From the NCBI GenBank assembly GCA_032716605.1, contig CM064552.1, positions 12,497,886 to 12,561,885 of the forward strand: a stretch of 64,000 bases of DNA. The letters run 5' to 3'. The stretch is from Paralithodes platypus (Eukaryota; Arthropoda; Malacostraca; Decapoda; Lithodidae). Each line of letters begins with the position of its first letter. The stretch's first letter is position 1. The notes under the pieces were generated by a model. The model was not told the DNA's origin. It saw nothing but the letters and a program-made list of their open reading frames with translations, and did no database searches. Of this stretch, positions 21,758 to 32,384 are shown one piece after another. The translations under genes and the position numbers were made by a program.

Positions 21758-21973
21758 TTAACCCCTTCTGTACCGGTGACGTCCTTTTCATTAGATTCTG
21801 GTAACTATTAGACGATTGTATTCAGCTTAGGAAGGACGTCTACCAATGAAAAGGCTATAGACCTATCTCAATTAGTCGTTTTAGCTACCAAATATCCTTC
21901 CTAAGCTTATCAAAATCGTCCAAATGTAGAGAAAATAAAAACAAAAAGAAGTCGCCGGTACAGAAGGGGTTAA
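21758..21973. mobile_element. Family E element, intact ends
   Basis: TTAACCCCTTCTGTACCGGT left and CGCCGGTACAGAAGGGGTTAA right are an excellent inverted repeat. Inner inverse blocks CAGCTTAGGAAGGA and TCCTTCCTAAGCTTA are also visible. 216 bp. Confidence 0.88.
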
Positions 21974-22031
21974 TGTGGCTTTGTGGAGACATTAACCCAC
22001 CGAACTGGATATTGTTTCACTTTGATATTGA

Positions 22032-22227
22032 TGGTGATGTATAGTAGGAGCATAGTTGTCTGATAAACGTGCGGTATTTGTGGTGATGTATAGTAGGAGC
22101 ATAGTTGTCTGATAAACGTGCGGTATTTGTGGTGATGTATAGTAGGAGCATAGTTGTCTGATAAACGTGCGGTATTTGTGGTGATGTATAGTAGGAGCAT
22201 AGTTGTCTGATAAACGTGCGGTATTTG
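22032..22227. repeat. 49-bp minisatellite, 4 identical copies
   Basis: Unit starts TGGTGATGTATAGTAGGAGC and ends GTGCGGTATTTG. Copies start at 22032, 22081, 22130 and 22179; a partial fifth (TGGTG) follows. Minus-strand frames over it are repeat artefacts. Confidence 0.97.
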
Positions 22228-22332
22228 TGGTGCTATGAATATGAATGATTTGAGGAGATTTACTTAAACTACTTGAAATCTCGTTTAGCAACTTTATATT
22301 AATTATTATCTTGCCTGACGCTATATGGCAGC

Positions 22333-22548
22333 TTAACCCTTTCAGCATTAGGACTCTATAGTTTTTATTTCCCGTTAGCATCGTTAGACAATCTTTGACA
22401 GCTTAAGAAACACCTCTAGCAATTAAAGGGGTAAACTCGATCTCAATTAACCCTCTGACCTCCATAGATCCTTGCTAACCTTAGTAGAATCGCCGATAAT
22501 AGCAAGATTAAAAAGAAAGAATGCGCCCTGGAATGCTGAAGGGGTTAA
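22333..22548. mobile_element. Family E element, intact ends
   Basis: TTAACCCTTTCAGCATTAGG left; CCTGGAATGCTGAAGGGGTTAA right. 216 bp. It uses CAGCATT in place of CAGTACC, a change seen on both ends. Confidence 0.85.
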
Positions 22549-22747
22549 GAAGTGCCTCACCGAGTTAATGAGGTGTGTCAAGGTCAGAGTGTAAGTACCG
22601 GTAATGGGAGATGTTTGGGATGTTTGGGTACTGAGGCTGATAAAGTTGTCTAGATATATACTGTACTTTGGTTGAGCAATATCTAAACCCTATTAGTTTA
22701 CCATAAAGCACTCTTTCAATTATTATTATTAATTTTTTGTTCACGAC

Positions 22748-23095
22748 TTAAGGGGAGATGTCCACTTGAGGGATTTTTTTTTCTTGACTCCTTTCTCCCT
22801 CATGTTTAGCCCCATTGTTTTTCTAATTTTAAGAGGTTTGCCCCATTATTTTGACGATTTTAAGAACTTTCAACCCATTTCTGTCAATTTTAAGACCTTT
22901 CGTGTCATTTAGGTGTCGATTTTATCCTTGCGAGCGATAGCGAGCCTGTAATTTAAGAGGAACCGGCTTTCAGCCGGGACATTTTTCTACCGAAAAATGT
23001 AAAAATTTATCTTGAAAGAGGCTCAAGGGGGTGTAATCTTAAGCTTGAAGGATATCTAGGGACCAAACTAAAAACCTCCCCTTAAGTACCGGTAA
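22748..23095 (-). mobile_element. Family A, CAGCCGG hairpin variant
   Basis: Both TTAA intact. The GC hairpin reads CCGGCTTTCAGCCGG, so both sides of the stem differ from CCGGCC/GGCCGG yet still pair. Motif GCGAGCGATAGCGAGCC is intact. Confidence 0.9.
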
Positions 23096-23245
23096 CTGTA
23101 GACAGAAATATTTGAAACTGAAAGGGAATATTGAGATAGATTATGACCCCGTTGAATGCAAGCGACCCTTCCTAAACTGAAGGTAATCGTTTAATGATGG
23201 CTAGATTAAATTAAAATGGGTGTCATTGTTTACTGAACTTGGCTA
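23092..23245. mobile_element. Family E remnant abutting family A
   Basis: After the shared TTAA come TTGAGATAGATTATGACC, GACCCTTCCTAAACTGAAGG and GTTTAATGATGGCTAGATTA, in E order. Ends decayed. Confidence 0.5.
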
Positions 23246-23288
23246 AGATATACGCTTTGATAAGCTAATGGAGGTTCTGGCTGGAGTG

Positions 23289-23314
23289 TTTTTTTTTTTT
23301 TTTTTTTTTTTTTT

Positions 23315-23380
<66 letters not shown>
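23289..23380 (-). repeat. 92-bp poly(T) = poly(A) tail of the LINE
   Basis: T run with one A near 23316. On the minus strand it lies directly 3' of the LINE 3' end, so it is best read as a retrotransposed tail that has expanded. Confidence 0.9.
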
Positions 23381-24998
23381 CTATGTGATTGAGGGAGGCA
23401 AAAGGCATAACTGCCTATAGCGAGTGCCTCCCCCATAGTTGAAAGAGTGACAGGGCCAAAATCAAGGGACGTTCGAGCCAAAATGCCTGGACACACGGAG
23501 TTTGAAGCAATTTAAGTCATAGGAAGAGGGAAAGACTGATTCTGGGAGAGAGTTCCAGAGCTCAGCTGTTGAGTAGAAGAAAGTTTGAGAGTAACGTTTG
23601 ACTCTTGGGTTGGAGAGTTGCACAGAGTAGGGGGTGGGATTGAGTTGCAAGACGGGTACCACGTGCCCTACGTAAAGGAGGTGGTATGCACTGGGATAGC
23701 TCTGAGGAACACTGATTATTATAGTAGCGATAGAATAGCGAGAGAGATGCAACATTGCGGCGGAGAGAGAGAGAGAGAGATTGCAGAGAGTTGGTGAGTG
23801 GACGGGAGTTAATGATACGAAAGGCCTTCCTTTCAACTTTGTCTAGGAGAGCAGCGTGAGAGGAACCTCCCCACACATGTGAACAATACTCAATACAAGG
23901 GCGCACTATGCCCCTGTACAGAGCAAGAAGCTGTGCAGGGGAAAAGAACCCCCTAAGGCGGTTGAGCACACCCAGCTTCTGGGAGGCTGCCTTAGCAAGA
24001 CTGGTAATATGGTCCTTCCAAATGAGAGCAGAAGAAAAAGAGACACCAAGAATATTGAGAGAAGATGAAGGGTTGATTTTTGTATTGTTGAAGAATAAGG
24101 GATAGTCCGCTGGGAGATCCTGACGGGTAGATAGATGGAGAAAATTTGGTTTTGGAAGCATTAAAGTTAACAAGGTTTTCTCTGCCCCAATTGGAAATAG
24201 TATTTAGATCAGAATTTAAGAGTTCTATGGCTTCATTACGTTTGTCGTTGAGGGATTGCTGGCTGGGGCGTTCTGAAAAACTAATGGAGTAGTGCAAGGT
24301 TGAGTCGTCTGCGTATGAATGGATGGGAATTAAGGTACAGTTAAGGAGATCATTTATAAAAATTAGAAAGAGAATAGGAGATAGGACAGAGCCCTGAGGA
24401 ACACCGGAGTTTATAGAGTGAGGAAGTGAACAATGGCCGTCCACAACCGCGGCTATGGAACGGCCGGAAAGGAAATTAGAGACAAAGGCACAGATGGAGG
24501 GATAGAAACCGAAGGAGGGTAGTTTAGAAATTAAAGATTTATGCCAGACTCTATCGAAGGCTTTCGATATGTCTAGTGCAATAGAAAAAGTCTCACCGAA
24601 GTCCCGAAAGGAGGATGACCAAGAGTTAGTAAGATATGAAAGAAGATCACCAGTAGAGCGACCCTTAAGGAAGCCATACTGGCGATCTGAGAGCAGATTA
24701 TGAGAAGAGAAATGCTTAAGAAATTTTTGAAGCAAGAATAGTTTCAAAAACTTTAGAAAGACAAGAGATAAGAGCAATTGGACGATAGTTGGAGGGTTGA
24801 GAGCGGTCACCCTTCTTTGGGACAGGTTGAATGTGAGCAAACTTCCAGCATGAAGGGAAGACGTTAGAGGATAGACAGAGACGAAAGAGTTTGCCTAGGC
24901 AGGGAGTCAGCACGGAAGCACAGTTTTTGAGAACAACAGGAGGAACACCGTCCTGATTATCATCTCCAATTACTGCCTGAAGTATTCGAACACTAGAC
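23381..24998 (-). mobile_element. 5'-truncated LINE with reverse transcriptase (Jockey/CR1-like)
   Basis: On the minus strand the remnant encodes the palm and C-terminal half of a non-LTR retrotransposon reverse transcriptase. From 5' to 3' it shows NYRPIALISCLSKVFE (about 24785-24740), DRQYGF (about 24680), the first catalytic aspartate block ALDISKAFDRVWH (about 24575), SGVPQGSVLSP (about 24400) and the catalytic YADDS (about 24310). Then comes the SLNILGVSF thumb region (about 24050) and a C-terminal LWNSLP block (about 23545). At least three frame changes (near 24750, 24160 and 23600) make it a pseudogene. No endonuclease domain or ORF1 remains, so reverse transcription stopped early. A 3' stem-loop lies at 23393-23432, before the poly(A) tail. 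Clade is inferred from motif style only. Confidence 0.9.
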
Positions 24999-25484
24999 TT
25001 TCAGATCACAACCCATGTTTTCCCGTTGTACCACCTTGATGTTACTGTGATAGCGCCCTGGGCTTTCATCTGCTTACCTATAATTAAAATCGCACTGGAT
25101 TATCTGACGTCTATTTTATGTTAGAAACTTAGCTATTATTCACGCCGTGTGTAGACCGATTAACTATGGTTGCTCGTGTGTGTGTTTGTGTGTGTGTGTA
25201 TGTATGTGTGTGTGTGTTTGAACTAGCATAACCATATCCAAGCCTTGAATAAGCAACTCGAGTGTAGGCAAAATGGCGTGTTGAGGAACTTAATTGTGGG
25301 CGAATATACTTGTAGACGAACTTTCTTGGGGCAAACCGACTTATTGGGGATATTAACGATCAGCGGTTTGACTTGTTGAAAAGATGATTAGTAGTCAAAC
25401 TGACTCTTGGACGAACTGTGGGCAAAATGCTTGTATTATTCCCTTTTTGTAATGCCTAGCCACCAATATGGACGGCGAACAGAG
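24999..25484. other. Intergenic DNA, nothing recognised
   Basis: A GT-rich stretch at about 25175-25220. The LINE may extend a little into the left edge, as I cannot fix its 5' boundary. Confidence 0.4.
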
Positions 25485-26129
25485 TCAATTATTGTTTTTT
25501 TCTGGACTCCCTTCTCCCTCATGTTGAGCCCCATTAGTTTTGATGTTGTAAGACGTTTGTCCCATTAGTTTGATTTTTTTTTTTTTTTTTTCCAACTATC
25601 CCCTCTCGGGCCTTTGACCGGGACCTTTCCTACCGAAAATGCACACATTTATCTCGAAGGGAGGTTTTGGCATTGTATTTTTTGTTTGTTTAAGGGGAGT
25701 GACCTGCTTTTGTTTATTTCTGTCCTGTTCTCTCTCTCTCTGGCTTGTAACCATTCGGCCCCATTCAGCCAACTATTTAAAGACGTTTATCCCCATCTAG
25801 GTGTCGATAGCGATAGCGAGTCAGCATTATATGAAGAAATCCGGCTTCGCCGGAGAAATTTTCTATCATAAAGTGTACAAATTTAGCCTGCTGTCAAACA
25901 AAAATAAAAAATATGCTGGATCACTACCGCTCACCAGTAAAAATTTGACACCTGGATGGGGATAAACGTCTTAAAACAGTAGGCTGAATGGGGTCAAATG
26001 GATACAAGCCAGAGAAAGATAGAAAAGGACAGAACAAAAACAGGTCACCCCCCTTAAGCTTGATGGAGGTCTTGGGAGAAATCTAAAGAAAGAAAGAAAT
26101 ACAATATAATAAACAAATTCTCCCCTTAC
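25485..26129 (-). mobile_element. Degraded family A copy carrying a family B insertion
   Basis: Left part keeps TGGACTCCCTTCTCCCTCAT, CCCCATTAGTTTTGAT, a CGGGCCTTTGACCGGG relic of the hairpin and a CTACCGAAAATG palindrome; the CGAGCGATAGCGAGCC motif is lost to a T-run deletion. After the insertion it resumes GCTTGATGGAGGTC and ends CTCCCCTTAC. Confidence 0.8.
25690..26057. mobile_element. Family B element nested in family A
   Basis: Flanked on both sides by TTAA, and the outer element continues TTAAGCTTGATGG exactly as undisturbed A copies do, so TTAA is the duplicated target. The left motif is damaged (CGATAGCGATAGCGAGTC), the hairpin CCGGCTTCGCCGG intact. Confidence 0.92.
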
Positions 26130-26231
26130 AGTCGTCTTCACAGCAGCCGCATGTCCGATTTGATTTTGTCAATGCGTCTGATTGATAGCTATAAACAAAA
26201 TATACAGTAGTGTTTACCTTGGCTCTATTAG

Positions 26232-26445
26232 GGCCCATAATGGACCAAACAAATCTTGCAAGGACCCATCAATGTTCTTTGAAAACATTACTGTGTCTAC
26301 CTGCTGATCTTGGATGGTGTTGTTCATCAAATATAAGGTTTTGAGTGAACTCAATAAGCATCTGTGCCTCGTTTCAAGCCCTTTATCACACGAATCGAAC
26401 CCAAAATTTGTATCTGTGAACCCGCCTATTTGTCAAGGATCATGA
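26232..26445. mobile_element. Family H copy
   Basis: Shares TGCTGATCTTGGATGGTGTT, AAGCATCTGTGCCTCGTTTC, TTTATCACACGA and CTGTGAACCCGCC with 9875-10003. The inverted half is not seen nearby. Confidence 0.6.
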
Positions 26446-26704
26446 ATTTCAAGTGTTCTCAATTTTCCTGCTTAATCCTCTTTATTATCCCTCGCTATTA
26501 TTGCCTGGGCAGGGGTGTATCTAGGATGCCAATATACTGAAGTATTCTTCATAAGGAGTTTAATTGCGAAATTATATCGTTCAAGCAGATTTTTTTTTAC
26601 GCATGCCTCTGTTGCTTGTCAGCTTCACTTTGAGTATATTCCTATAGTCTATTCAATACAATTAGGCCAAAAATCTTGACCACTAAACTCTTACACCTCG
26701 ACGG

Positions 26705-26816
26705 GGTAGGGTCAACTCGGCCCATCCCCAACTCGGCCCACCCACAACCAACTCGGCCCACCAACTCGACCCACACACAACCAACTCGGCCAACCAACTC
26801 GGCCCACAGTTTAGAG
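26705..26816. repeat. CAACTCGGCCCACC imperfect tandem repeat
   Basis: CAACTCGGCCCA and near variants recur about seven times with spacers of 12-20 bp. Confidence 0.8.
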
Positions 26817-27044
26817 AGAATGTCTACCCATTAAAAATGAGGTTATAATGTATAGACCACTGACGTATCATATAATACAATGATAATGACAGTTTCAGAA
26901 GTATCACCTTTTCATCGGTAGGGGCCTACCATTATTTCATCATGCTTGGATTGGCGGGAACATATATTTATTATATTTTTTCTCTCGTCTCGTAAATTTA
27001 ACCCCTTGATAATCGAGATGTATTTGTGATAATTTGTGAGATAA

Positions 27045-27085
27045 TTGACCACTTGCGAGTTTCAGGCTATAAGGAAGTTGGTGCC
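27045..27085. mobile_element. Family C arm
   Basis: GACCACTTGCGAGTTTCAGG then CTATAAGGAAGTTGG matches the 5801 element arm. No opposite arm was found within 500 bp. Confidence 0.6.
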
Positions 27086-27469
27086 ATAGACAAGGACTAG
27101 AATAATCGACCTGACATTTCAAGCATTTACAGAATCATCGACCTGACATTTCAAGCATTTACAAAGAGTCCACCAGGAAATAGGCGTGGAATTATACAGT
27201 TCGTTTGCTCTAGTGCTTTTAGAGTTACAAGAGGTTAGGTGTAAGGATTTCTGGCCCAATAATAGCGAACTATATGTTAAAATAAGACTTCAGAGGCTAT
27301 CAACCCTATTGGATTATTAAGCCAGCACGCTGCAATTCGTGAATAGCGTCAGGACTGGAGCCTCTCAGCGATAACTCCAGTCCCTTGTCCAATAGCGAAC
27401 ATACTAAAAGCCTGAATAATTAATGCCACACTGACACATTAGCGGCGAATAGCCATTGAGTCATAGTAC

Positions 27470-27540
27470 TCTTTCCATTTTAGGAGAGATGGGGAGACAC
27501 TTGTTACAGGCAGCTCTGCCTTTTTGTCTCCTTCATTCAC
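27470..27540 (+). mobile_element. LINE 3'-end fragment (stem-loop only)
   Basis: GGGGAGACACTTGTTACAGG, CAGCTCTGCC and TTTTTGTCTCC match the 3' tail of the LINE at 23390-23440 (inverted there). Stem GGAGACA (27493) can pair with TGTCTCC (27525). Confidence 0.6.
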
Positions 27541-28239
27541 TTATAAAAATATATAGAGTAAAACAAATATACTAAAATACAGTTTACTATATGACCATTT
27601 TGACAACTGTCATGTCATGTAAAAGGGAATAAACTTACATTTTCGACTATAAAAGGTCCTTCATAAGCTGAATATTATCGTGTGGCATTAGTAAAAAAAA
27701 AAAACATTTGTCATCGGATTGAATGGGTAATATGAGTTAGTTTCTTAGTTATTAGTTTTTCTTTTCTTCGAGAGCCACTTTTTAACTGAACATTAACATC
27801 TAATGGTTAGCCTACCAGGAATTACTTAATTTCTTTGGTGCCTTGTATTCTGACTAACACTAGACGATGTTAGTCAATTCAATACAGTAACTACCGTACT
27901 GTATTGTTATGAAATTGGTCTCTAGCAAAACAATATAATGCAATTGTTAAAAGGTAGGATCCATGCAGACTGTAAGAATTATACCAACATGCGATAGTAT
28001 CTGTAGACATGAGTGGCGATTGCATCTGTAAATACCTGTACCGTAACCTACAGAGATAAAATAATAATTGGAAATGTCAGGTTTTTGCCGTGGCTGCTGA
28101 TTGTCCGGGAGCTAACGGAGGGGGGCACTGCTGTCATATTATAATATTGTCGATTACCGTACTGGTGTATTTCTTTCGCAAAGGGATGGTTAGCAAATGT
28201 ATGTTTCAAAGATTTGCACCCGATAACGGTATCGAAGTG
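27541..28239. other. Intergenic DNA, nothing recognised
   Basis: AT-rich unique sequence. Small frames only. Confidence 0.4.
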
Positions 28240-28600
28240 TTAAGGGGGGTGACCTGTTTTTGTTCTGTCCTTTTCTAGCTTTCTCGGCTTGTATCCATTT
28301 GGCCCCATTCAGCCTACTGTTTTAAGACGTTTATCCCCATCCAGGTGTAAATTTTTTACTGGTGAGCGGTAGCGAGCCAGCATATTTTTTTATTTTTGTT
28401 TGACAGCAGGCTAAATTTGTAGATTTTTCGATAGAAAAAATTCTCCGGCGAAGCCGGATTTCTTCATATAATGCTGGCTCGCTGTCGCTCGCCAGGAAGA
28501 AATCGACACCTAGATGGGGATAAACGTCTTAAAATAGTTGGCTGAATGGGGCCGAATGGATACAAGAAAGAGAAAGAGAAAGAGAGTGGTGCGGGTTAGA
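28240..28600. mobile_element. Family B element, right end decayed
   Basis: Left end TTAAGGGGGGTGACC intact; hairpin CCGGCGAAGCCGG intact; right end passes into an AAAGAG repeat and stops near GGGTTAGAG, so the final TTAA is lost. Confidence 0.82.
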
Positions 28601-29735
28601 GAATGGTACGAGGGGGTGTTACCTTATTTTAGGCTTAATATTTTTGGTGACGACGGCTTGAGTCATCAGCATATTATTTGAGAGATTTTGCTGATTTCAG
28701 GCAATTATTTGAATATGATATTGCCGTTGAGGATCATAACTCATTACATTTGTCTCGGTAAGAAAACTACCTGTATCGTGCAGTTGCCAACACTTGAACT
28801 TGGGATAAATGCTGTGGAGAACGGGATGTATTGAACGACATAATGGGTATTAACATTAATAATTGGTCTTATGCTCTTCAAATAATATGATATATAAAAG
28901 AGGAAGCTCATAAACTCGTCTTCAAACTGAACACTGTAAAATATATATGTAAACTAAATAGTATAAGACCGTAATTTATAAGTTTGGAAATCCTTATTAA
29001 CATATACGGTATCTTAAGAAGCATTTTATACCCGTAAACTACTGTATTAATAACAGCAACAAAACTAGACAATTTGATGGCTAGGTATGCTTGTAGCCAT
29101 TACAATTACTTTATTATGTTGGCAACACTGCTGCCTGTCCCTTGACCGTATAAATAACTGAATAATTTTGCAGTACCGAATATTATAGGCCTGCGAGATT
29201 ATTGTATCCAGTCACTCCCTCACAGCACATAAGTCATGTCTCAGCTGTCATTACGTTTGGCTCGCTCTGTGCTGTGTTAATGTCTGTCAGATGTTGAATA
29301 GGGGGGGTAAGTGTAGGAGCATGCGTGTATATCTCACTCGATACGAATACATCAAGTTTAAGTTATTGCTGATACCAATTATTGATCGAAATATACTTGG
29401 TGCTGAGACATCACTTATTAGCCCGACTTTACGTATGGTTCCCAATCATGTGAAATATTAGAATTCCACACCGACGGAGGTATTGGTTACTAAATATGTT
29501 CATGCTGTGGTCGAGTACCGGTAGTTGACATGGTCTATTCGCCAGTGACATTAGAAATTACCATGCATCTAAATAGAATCGTGTGAAAGGTAACTGGGAA
29601 TATTGGATATGTGTATGTCGTCATCTATAGTCTATTTTCTTTCACCTGGCGGATTTGTTTATGTTTTAGCAGCTGACTTATCGATTATTAATGGACACAA
29701 TATATATCTACAATGTCTCTGCATCTCATTAATGC

Positions 29736-29739
<4 letters not shown>
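28601..29739. other. Intergenic DNA, nothing recognised
   Basis: No repeat shared within the window and no convincing coding frame. It is one of the longest apparently single-copy stretches here. Confidence 0.4.

Positions 29740-29776
<37 letters not shown>
29740..29776. repeat. (CA)n microsatellite
   Basis: About 18 CA units. Confidence 0.95.
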
Positions 29777-29779
<3 letters not shown>

Positions 29780-30012
29780 CATCGGTTTGAATTAAATTAT
29801 TTTTGACATTTTTGTTATGTCCTTTTTAATAGAATGTTTGTAGGTTATATCTACGAAGATTATCGAACAATGTTGACCTACACAGGAATTTGATGGGTAG
29901 TGCCGAAACATTCTATTGCCGTATCAGCAATTTAGTTTTATGTTTTAGCTTCTTTATTGCAACGCGGTTAAAGCCTTTGATCAGACAAAGCATTAGCAGA
30001 AATACTAAGGTA

Positions 30013-30384
30013 TTAAGGGGAGGAAGACCGTTTTTCTGGACCCCCTTCTCCCTAATGTTTAGCCCCACTAGTTTTTATATTATAAGACGTTCGGCTCATT
30101 AGTTTGGCGATTTTAACACCTTTCGACCCATTTCGTTGTCAATTTTAAGACCTTTCGTGCCATTTAGGTGTCGATTTTTCCCTGGCGAGCGATAGCGAGC
30201 CTGCAATTTTAAGAGGAACCGGCTTTCGGCCGGGATATTTTGCTACCGAAAAATTTACAAATTTATTTTGAAGGGGGGTCTAGGGGGTGTTTTTCTAAGC
30301 TAGATGGAGGTCTAGGGAGGAAACTAAAAAAAATATATGAATAAATGAATTAATAGACCAAACAAAGGGCCAGTCTCCCCTTAA
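30013..30384 (-). mobile_element. Family A, GACCG-end subfamily
   Basis: TTAA at both ends; left TTAAGGGGAGGAAGACCG, right GGGCCAGTCTCCCCTTAA. Hairpin reads GGCTTTCGGCCGGG, a one-sided stem change (C to T) that weakens a pair to G-U. Compare the two-sided change at 22748. Confidence 0.9.
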
Positions 30385-30424
30385 GGGCATCATTTACGTC
30401 CAACTATCATACGTTGAGTATATT

Positions 30425-30861
30425 GAGCCCGTAGCCTGATATTACCTGTGTTATATATACTCATCAAGGAGCCCGTAGCCTGATATTACCTGTGTTATAT
30501 ATACTCATCAAGGAGCCCGTAGCCTGATATTACCTGTGTTATATATACTCATCAAGGAGCCCGTAGCCTGATATTACCTGTGTTATATATACTCATCAAG
30601 GAGCCCGTAGCCTGATATTACCTGTGTTATATATACTCATCAAGGAGCCCGTAGCCTGATATTACCTGTGTTATATATACTCATCAAGGAGCCCGTAGCC
30701 TGATATTACCTGTGTTATATATACTCATCAAGGAGCCCGTAGCCTGATATTACCTGTGTTATATATACTCATCAAGGAGCCCGTAGCCTGATATTACCTG
30801 TGTTATATATACTCATCAAGGAGCCCGTAGCCTGATATTACCTGTGTTATATATACTCATC
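30425..30861. repeat. 44-bp minisatellite, 10 identical copies
   Basis: Unit starts GAGCCCGTAGCCTGATATTA and ends ATACTCATCAAG. Copies start every 44 bp from 30425 to 30821, with no differences seen except the truncated last unit. Confidence 0.98.
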
Positions 30862-30959
30862 CTTCTATCTTACTGAGTAGGATGAGTGTTCTAGTTGGAA
30901 TACCACTCATTAGGCTTTGTAAGTAACTGTAACTCATTGGAGGAAGCGGAGCGTGTTAA

Positions 30960-31168
30960 GCCGGTATCACACGAGAGCTTTTATAGTCAACATTCGATAG
31001 TCAACATTTTTCTACCAACATTTCTGGAATATTTTGCACTGGTATCGGAAACTAGACTGGTGATAGATGAATTTAGGTAGCACAAATATTATAAATGTTG
31101 ACCTCATAAGCTGCCAGACCAGTGTTAAGGATAAATGTTAAGCGAAAAGGCGCTCGTGTGATACCGGC
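30960..31168 (+). mobile_element. Family F element
   Basis: Ends GCCGGTATCACACGAG and CGCTCGTGTGATACCGGC are inverted repeats of about 16-18 bp. Length about 209 bp, no ORF. Inner landmarks: AGAGCTTTTATAGTCAACAT, ATTTTGCACTGGTATCGG, AGCTGCCAGACCAGTGTTAA. This copy holds the uninterrupted site AATGTTAAGCG that in 31757-32384 carries a family B insertion. TTAA lies just before the left end. Confidence 0.82.
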
Positions 31169-31537
31169 TGGGAGACTGGCCGTTTGTTTGGTCTATTGAT
31201 TCCTTTATTCATATATTGTTTTTTAGTTTCCTCCCTAGACCTCCATCAAGCTTTAGAAAAACACCCCCTAGACCCCCTTCAAGATAAATGTGTAAATTTT
31301 TCGGTAGAAAAATGTCACGGCCGAAGGCCGATTCCTCTTAAAATTGCAGGCTGGCTATCGCTCGCCAGGAAAAAGTCGACACCTAAATGGCACGAAAGGT
31401 CTTAAAATTGACAACGAAATGGGGCGAAAGGTGTTAAAATCGGCAAACTAATGGGCCGAATGTCTTATAATCTCAAAACTAGTGGGGCTAAATATTAGGG
31501 AGAAGGGGGTCCAGCAAAACGGTCTGCCTCCCCTTAA
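31169..31537 (+). mobile_element. Family A, left end displaced by family F
   Basis: The interior and right end (GGTCTGCCTCCCCTTAA) are complete. The left end begins at GGGAGACTGGCCGTTTG directly after the F element, while TTAAG lies on the far side of F at 30955-30960. F may have inserted just inside the A terminus. Confidence 0.82.
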
Positions 31538-31751
31538 CCTTCTCAGTATTCAAGGGCGCGGATCTTGGTTGTAGTCTGGCTAACATTAGAGATTTGGTTG
31601 CGGATTAGGAAGAATCTTTGGGAATCTTTAAGGGGTCAAAACCAACTCGGTTATGCGTCTGACTCCATTAGATACTTCCCAAGCTGAATATAATCGTCTA
31701 CATGTAATCAGAATAAACTGTTGAAACGCATCATAATCCTCAGAGGGTTAA
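31534..31751. mobile_element. Family E sharing a TTAA with family A
   Basis: Starts at the very TTAA that ends the preceding A copy (TTAACCTTCTCAGTATTC) and ends ATCCTCAGAGGGTTAA. Inner blocks GATTAGGAAGAATC and TTCCCAAGCTGAATATAA present. 218 bp. Confidence 0.82.
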
Positions 31752-31756
31752 TTTAA

Positions 31757-32384
31757 GGGGGGGTATCACACGAGAGCTTTTATAGTCAACATCCAGTGGT
31801 CAACGTTTTTCTAGTAACATTTGTGTGATATTTTGCTATAGAATCGGAAGCTAGATTAGCTATAGATGAAATTAGGAAGCTAGATTAGGTATAGGCTAGA
31901 TGTAATTAAGTGGCATTACTTAAAAAAGTTCACGTCAAAAGCTGCCAGACCAGTGTTGAGGATTATTGTTAAGGGAGCCCACCTCGCTTGTTTTTTATCT
32001 TTCTCTCCCTCTCTCTTTGGCTTGTATCCATTCGGCTCCATTCAGCCTACTGTTTTAAGACGTTTACCCCCATCCAGATGTCAATATTTTCCTGGCGAGC
32101 GGTAGCGAGCCAACATATATATGTTTTTGTTTTGACAGCAAGCTAATATTTGCACATTTTTCGATAAAAAAAATTATCCGGCGAAGCCGGATTTATCCAT
32201 ACAATGCTGGCTCGCTATTGCTCGCCAGGAAGAAATCGACACCTGGATGGGAATAAACGTCTTAAAGCAGTTGGCTGAATGAGGCCGAATGCATACAAGC
32301 CAGGGAAAGAGAGAAAAGGAGAGTTAGATAAAAAAAAAAGCCGGCGACCCCCCTTAAAGGTAAAAGCGCTCGTGTGATACTGGC
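31757..32384 (+). mobile_element. Family F element interrupted by family B
   Basis: Left GGGTATCACACGAGAGC; the landmarks of 30960-31168 follow in order (with a short internal duplication around GAAGCTAGATTAG). At AGGATTATTG the B element begins; after it come AGGTAAAAGCGCTCGTGTGA and TACTGGC. Confidence 0.85.
31969..32357. mobile_element. Family B element nested in family F
   Basis: TTAAGGGAGCCCACCTCGC left and GGCGACCCCCCTTAA right. The uninterrupted F sister copy has a single TTAA at this position, so this is a clean filled-site/empty-site pair. Confidence 0.93.

Larger units (their letters stand above)
26643..27275. mobile_element. Family D copy expanded by an inner insertion
   Basis: Left end TATAGTCTATTCAATACAAT and GGCCAAAAATCTTGACC; right half TTTGCTCTAG, GAGTTACAAGAGGTTAGG and TTCTGGCCCAATAATAGC from about 27168. 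About 450 bp between them holds a simple repeat, a family C arm and a 32-bp duplication (27103-27166). Confidence 0.5.

Noticed and set aside
30425..30861. CRISPR array
   Set aside because: Direct tandem repeat with no unique spacers, in an animal-type genome; the same applies to 46177 and 22032.
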